Part shown: positions 61,060 through 64,000 of the stretch, piece by piece
Layout of the letters: every line of letters starts with the position of its first letter
Numbering within the stretch: the stretch's first letter is position 1
Origin: JAAYVZ01 sp035384965
Lineage (GTDB): Bacteria; Acidobacteriota; Thermoanaerobaculia; Thermoanaerobaculales; Thermoanaerobaculaceae
Length of the DNA stretch: 64,000 nucleotides
Assembly: GCA_035384965.1 (NCBI GenBank)
Contig: DAOOJE010000005.1
Coordinates: 59,575-123,574, forward strand
Reading direction: 5' to 3'
Notes under the pieces: model-generated
Told to the model about the DNA's origin: nothing
Seen by the model: the letters and a program-made list of their open reading frames with translations, nothing else
The model's database searches: none
Program-made: the position numbers and the translations under genes

Positions 61060-62164
61060 ATGCTCGAGGACGTGATCGCGCAGGCGCAAGAAGTTCGGGA
61101 ATCTCTCGTCTCGGTGCGGGGGTACCTTTGACGCGCCGCGCCTGCGCGAGGAGCTGGAGCGGCTGAGCGCCGAGACCCAGCGCCCCGACTTCTGGAGTGA
61201 CCAGAACACCGCAAGGGAGCACATGCGGCGGCAGCGCGCCGTCGAGGCCAAGCTCGCCGCCGATGCGTTCCTCGCCGAGGCGGCGGAAGAAATCGAGGTC
61301 CTCGTCGAGCTCGCGCGCGAGGACCCGACAGGGGAGGAAGAGCTGACGGCGGCGCTCGCCCGCATCCGGCCGCGGCTCGAGCGCATCGAGATCGAAACCA
61401 AAATGACCGGCGAGCACGATACCGCCAACGCTTACCTCGAGATCCACCCGGGCGCCGGCGGCACCGACTCGGCGGACTGGGCCTCGATGCTCCTGCGGAT
61501 GTACCTCAAGTGGTGCGAGCGCAGGGGTTTCGAGGTCGAGGTGCTGGACTCGCAGGAAGCCGAGGAGGCCGGGATCAAGTCGGCGATCTTGCTGGTCAAG
61601 GGCGAGTACGCGTTCGGCTACCTCAAGGCGGAAAACGGCATCCACCGCCTGGTGCGGATCTCGCCGTTCGACGGCAACGCCCGCCGGCAGACCTCGTTTG
61701 CTTCCGTGCACACCTATCCCGAGGTGGACGAGGAGGTCACGGTCGAGATCGACGAAAAGGACCTCCGCATCGACCGCTTCTGCTCCTCGGGGCCGGGTGG
61801 GCAAGGCGTGAACACGACCTACTCGGCGGTGCGGCTCACGCACCTGCCGACCAACATCGTGGTGAGCTGCCAGAACGAGCGCTCGCAGATCAAGAACCTG
61901 GCGACCGCCATGAAGGTCCTCAAGGCCCGGCTGTACGAGCTCGAACTCGCCAAGAAGGAGGAGGAGCTCGAGAAGATCAAGGGCCCCAAGAAGGACATTT
62001 CGTGGGGGCACCAGATCCGTTCGTACGTGCTGCACCCGTACCGCATGGTGAAGGACCTGCGCACCGGTTTCGAGATGGGCGACACCGACCGCGTCCTCAA
62101 CGGCGACCTCGACGGGTTCATCGAAGCGTACCTCAAGTGGGTCGCCACGTCAGAGCGACAGTGA
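61060..62164 (+). CDS. prfB: Peptide chain release factor 2, with programmed +1 frameshift
   Basis: Release factor 2 recognises UGA and UAA. The first frame runs from ATG 61060 to TGA 61129-61131 after 23 codons; skipping T61129 continues in the second frame from 61130 to the stop at 62164 (367 aa in all). The SPF anticodon-mimic tripeptide (RISPFDGNARRQ) and the GGQ motif (246-248, SSGPGGQGVNTT) are intact. A normal feedback frameshift site is present. GTG of the glycosyltransferase overlaps the stop by four bases. GGGGAGAC precedes ATG 61060. Confidence 0.96.
61118..61132 (+). promoter_or_regulatory. RF2 programmed frameshift site
   Basis: GGGGGTACCTTTGAC: internal Shine-Dalgarno GGGGG, three-base spacer, CTT-TGA-C. 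This matches the standard prfB site (AGGGGGTATCTTTGAC in E. coli) apart from two bases in the spacer and flank. Low RF2 favours the shift to +1. Confidence 0.95.
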
Positions 62165-63387
62165 GCGCACGGCCCCCCAGGCCGCAAGCCGCGGGGCGGG
62201 GGCTGCGCCTCCTGTGGGGGTCGCCCCTGCCGCCGATGCGGTCGGGGATCGCCGACTACGCCGCCGAGCTGCTCCCGCACCTGGCGCAGCATGCCGATGT
62301 CCGGGTCCTGACCCCGCCCAGCTGGGACGGTGGTGACACCTTCGCCGGACTGCCGATGGTCGCCCCGGACCCCGGAGCCGAAGGCCTCCAGTCCGGCCCC
62401 ACCCCGCTCCTCCACCTGGGCAACAACCCCTACCACCTCTGGATCGCCGGATACCTCCGCCGGCATGGGGGTCTCGTCGTGCTGCACGACACGGTGCTGC
62501 ACCACCTCCTCGTCGAGGAGGCCGCAGCCGAGGGCGAGTGGGAGCGCTTCGCCGCCGAGCTTGCGGGTGCGTACGGGCCGGCCGGCGCGGCGCTGGCCGA
62601 GGGGCGCCGGTGGGGGATGCACGGGCCGCGCGACCCGTTTCTGTTTCCTGCCCGCTCGGTGCTCCTGCAGCGGGCGCGCGGGGTCATCGTGCACAGCCGG
62701 CAGGCGCTCGCCGAGGTCCGACGCGACTGCCCCGGTTTGCCGGTGCGGCAGGTGCCCCTGGCGCTGGGGGCGCTCCCGGCCGGCGACCGTCAGGCCTGGC
62801 GTGCCCGGCTGGGGGCGGGGGACGCCGAGCTGGTGCTGGCGCACCTGGGTTTCCTCACCCCGGCCAAGGGGCTGGACGTCATTCTCGAGGCGATGCTCGC
62901 GCTGCGCGAGCTGGCGGTGCCAGCGCGGCTGGTCGTGGTTGGTGAAGGCAGCGAGCGGGCAGCGCTGGAAGGGGCGGTGAGGGCCGCCGGACTGGGTGAG
63001 GTGATCCGCTTCTGGGGGTTCGCCTCCGAGGCCGAGCTGGGCGGGATCCTCGCGGCCGCGGACCTGGGGCTGGTTCCCCGATTTCCGACCGCCGGGGAAA
63101 CTTCCGCCGCCGCGCTGCGTTTCCTCGCGGCAGGTGTGCCCGTGGCCGTGGCCGGATACCGTCAGTTTCTGGAGCTGCCGGTGAATGCGGCGTTCCGGCT
63201 TCCGCCCGGACAGGCCGGGGCGGTCGAGCTGGTGCGGCTCGCGGCCGGGCTTGCGGGAGAGGGGGAGCGCCTGGCGCAGGCGCGAGCCACGGCGAGGGCG
63301 GCCTGGGAGCGTGGCGGGCATCCGCCTCCGCAGGCGGCACAGAGCCTGGCGCAGGCGCTCGGGGAGCTGATCGGTGAGCTGGCTTGA
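62161..63387 (+). CDS. Glycosyltransferase, GT4-like
   Basis: A 408-residue protein with two Rossmann-type halves. The N-terminal half has GSPLPPMRSGIADYAAELLP, a common GT4 start, and HLGNNPYHLWIAGYL; the C-terminal half has LAHLGFLTPAKGLDVILEAM, LVVVGEGSERAALE and the ESTS-like acceptor segment GETSAAALRFLAAGVPV. It probably transfers a sugar from a nucleotide donor in cell-surface or glycoconjugate synthesis. GTG 62161 overlaps prfB; the NUDIX gene overlaps its end by 14 bases. Confidence 0.88.
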   Translation: MSARPPRPQAAGRGLRLLWGSPLPPMRSGIADYAAELLPHLAQHADVRVLTPPSWDGGDTFAGLPMVAPDPGAEGLQSGPTPLLHLGNNPYHLWIAGYLRRHGGLVVLHDTVLHHLLVEEAAAEGEWERFAAELAGAYGPAGAALAEGRRWGMHGPRDPFLFPARSVLLQRARGVIVHSRQALAEVRRDCPGLPVRQVPLALGALPAGDRQAWRARLGAGDAELVLAHLGFLTPAKGLDVILEAMLALRELAVPARLVVVGEGSERAALEGAVRAAGLGEVIRFWGFASEAELGGILAAADLGLVPRFPTAGETSAAALRFLAAGVPVAVAGYRQFLELPVNAAFRLPPGQAGAVELVRLAAGLAGEGERLAQARATARAAWERGGHPPPQAAQSLAQALGELIGELA

Positions 63388-63964
63388 AGAGGTCGAGAAG
63401 CTGCTGCAGGCGGTGCCCGTGCAGCGCGTTGCCGCCACGGGCGGCCTGACGCGGTCGGCGGTGCTGGTGCCGCTGTACGTCGCGCAGTCGGAGCTGTGGG
63501 TGCTGCTGACGCGGCGCGCCGACTCCCTACCGCACCACGCCGGGCAAATCGCCTTTCCCGGGGGGGCGTGCGAGGAGGGCGACGTGGACGAGGTGGCAAC
63601 GGCCCTGAGAGAAACGGAGGAGGAGATCGGCATCCCGGCTGAGCGGGTGCTGGTGTTGGGCCAGCTCGACGACCTGGCGACCCCGACCGGCTTCGTGATC
63701 TCGCCGGTCGTGGGTGCGGTGCCCTATCCTTTCGAGACCCGACCGGCCGCGGGTGAGGTGGAGGCGGTGCTCTCGGTGCCGTTCTCGTTCCTCGCCAACC
63801 CCGAAATGGTCGAGCACCAGCTCCTCACCCACGAGGGCAGGCAGGTGGTCTCGCCGGTCTATCACTACCGTGGGCACCGCGTGTGGGGCGCCACGGCCAG
63901 GATCATCGCCGACCTCGTTCAGCGCCTCACCGGCACCGCACCGGTCAGGGCTCCGTCACCGTGA
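63374..63964 (+). CDS. NUDIX hydrolase, coenzyme A diphosphatase-like (NudL)
   Basis: A 196-residue NUDIX enzyme. The Nudix box GGACEEGDVDEVATALRETE with the following EEIG fits GX5EX7REUXEEXGU. The preceding LLTRRADSLPHHAGQIAFPG is the CoA-pyrophosphatase (NudL/UPF0035) signature, so the enzyme should split CoA or acyl-CoA into phosphopantetheine and 3',5'-ADP. GTG 63374 lies inside the end of the glycosyltransferase gene (14-bp overlap). Confidence 0.9.
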   Translation: MSWLEEVEKLLQAVPVQRVAATGGLTRSAVLVPLYVAQSELWVLLTRRADSLPHHAGQIAFPGGACEEGDVDEVATALRETEEEIGIPAERVLVLGQLDDLATPTGFVISPVVGAVPYPFETRPAAGEVEAVLSVPFSFLANPEMVEHQLLTHEGRQVVSPVYHYRGHRVWGATARIIADLVQRLTGTAPVRAPSP

Positions 63965-64000
63965 CTGGAAGGCTGAGCGTTAGGAGCGTGATAGGTAGGG

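Overview
The window is high-GC bacterial DNA (mostly G or C at third codon positions, many GTG/TTG starts) and is almost fully coding. The mix of genes suggests an Acidobacteriota-type organism, perhaps close to Thermoanaerobaculia: giant two-component-propeller histidine kinases, PknB-type kinases carrying TPR or WD40 repeats, ExeA/GspB, a 2-oxoacid:ferredoxin oxidoreductase, a tricorn-type protease and families of secreted repeat proteins. The taxonomic placement is inference; no rRNA or convincing tRNA gene was found.

Layout. 1-1660: a decayed IS3-family element (83-1408) with 19-bp inverted repeats, inserted into the remnant of another transposase/integrase. 1879-8921: two large secreted proteins, a YjdF-like membrane protein and an ABC permease/ATPase pair. 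8922-11830: a scrap zone holding an internally deleted IS1634-like transposase remnant, a small secreted protein whose expected start codon looks mutated, and a minus-strand pseudogene of a propeller histidine kinase. 11874-20992: a secreted beta-helix protein, a Ser/Thr kinase with TPRs, an intact propeller histidine kinase, a deoxynucleoside kinase and a branched-chain-amino-acid-type binding lipoprotein. 21131-26041: gspB-exeA, an orphan ExbB/TolQ-type channel, a Ser/Thr kinase with WD40 repeats and a CBS protein.

26328-30242: a redox operon with a P-loop ATPase, a ferredoxin/beta-subunit fusion, gamma and alpha subunits of a 2-oxoisovalerate-type ferredoxin oxidoreductase, and a ferritin-like protein. 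30386-33602 (minus): a PAS/GAF sensor without output domain, then tatC and tatA. 33678-39552: a carboxy-terminal processing protease, a DUF169 protein, a radical SAM/SPASM protein, tryptophanase and carbamate kinase. 39634-48300: a second propeller histidine kinase, a peptide-binding lipoprotein and a tricorn protease homologue. 48539-54781: mntP, a degenerate PilT-like ATPase with a receiver-like partner, then a MoxR/DUF58/transglutaminase operon. 54664-63964: PAP2 phosphatase, NfeD protease, slipin, SPOR protein, lipA, lnt, prfB with its programmed frameshift, a glycosyltransferase and a NUDIX hydrolase.

Themes. Envelope work is prominent: lipoproteins and their acylation, Tat export, membrane proteolysis, secreted propeller and beta-helix proteins. 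Peptide and amino-acid use is the second theme: tricorn, peptide and amino-acid binding proteins, tryptophanase, the keto-acid oxidoreductase and carbamate kinase. Signalling proteins are many but no complete response regulator is seen; both intact propeller kinases lack receiver domains and neighbouring regulators. Several genes appear to start only 5-8 nt after a TANNNT hexamer, which suggests leaderless transcripts.
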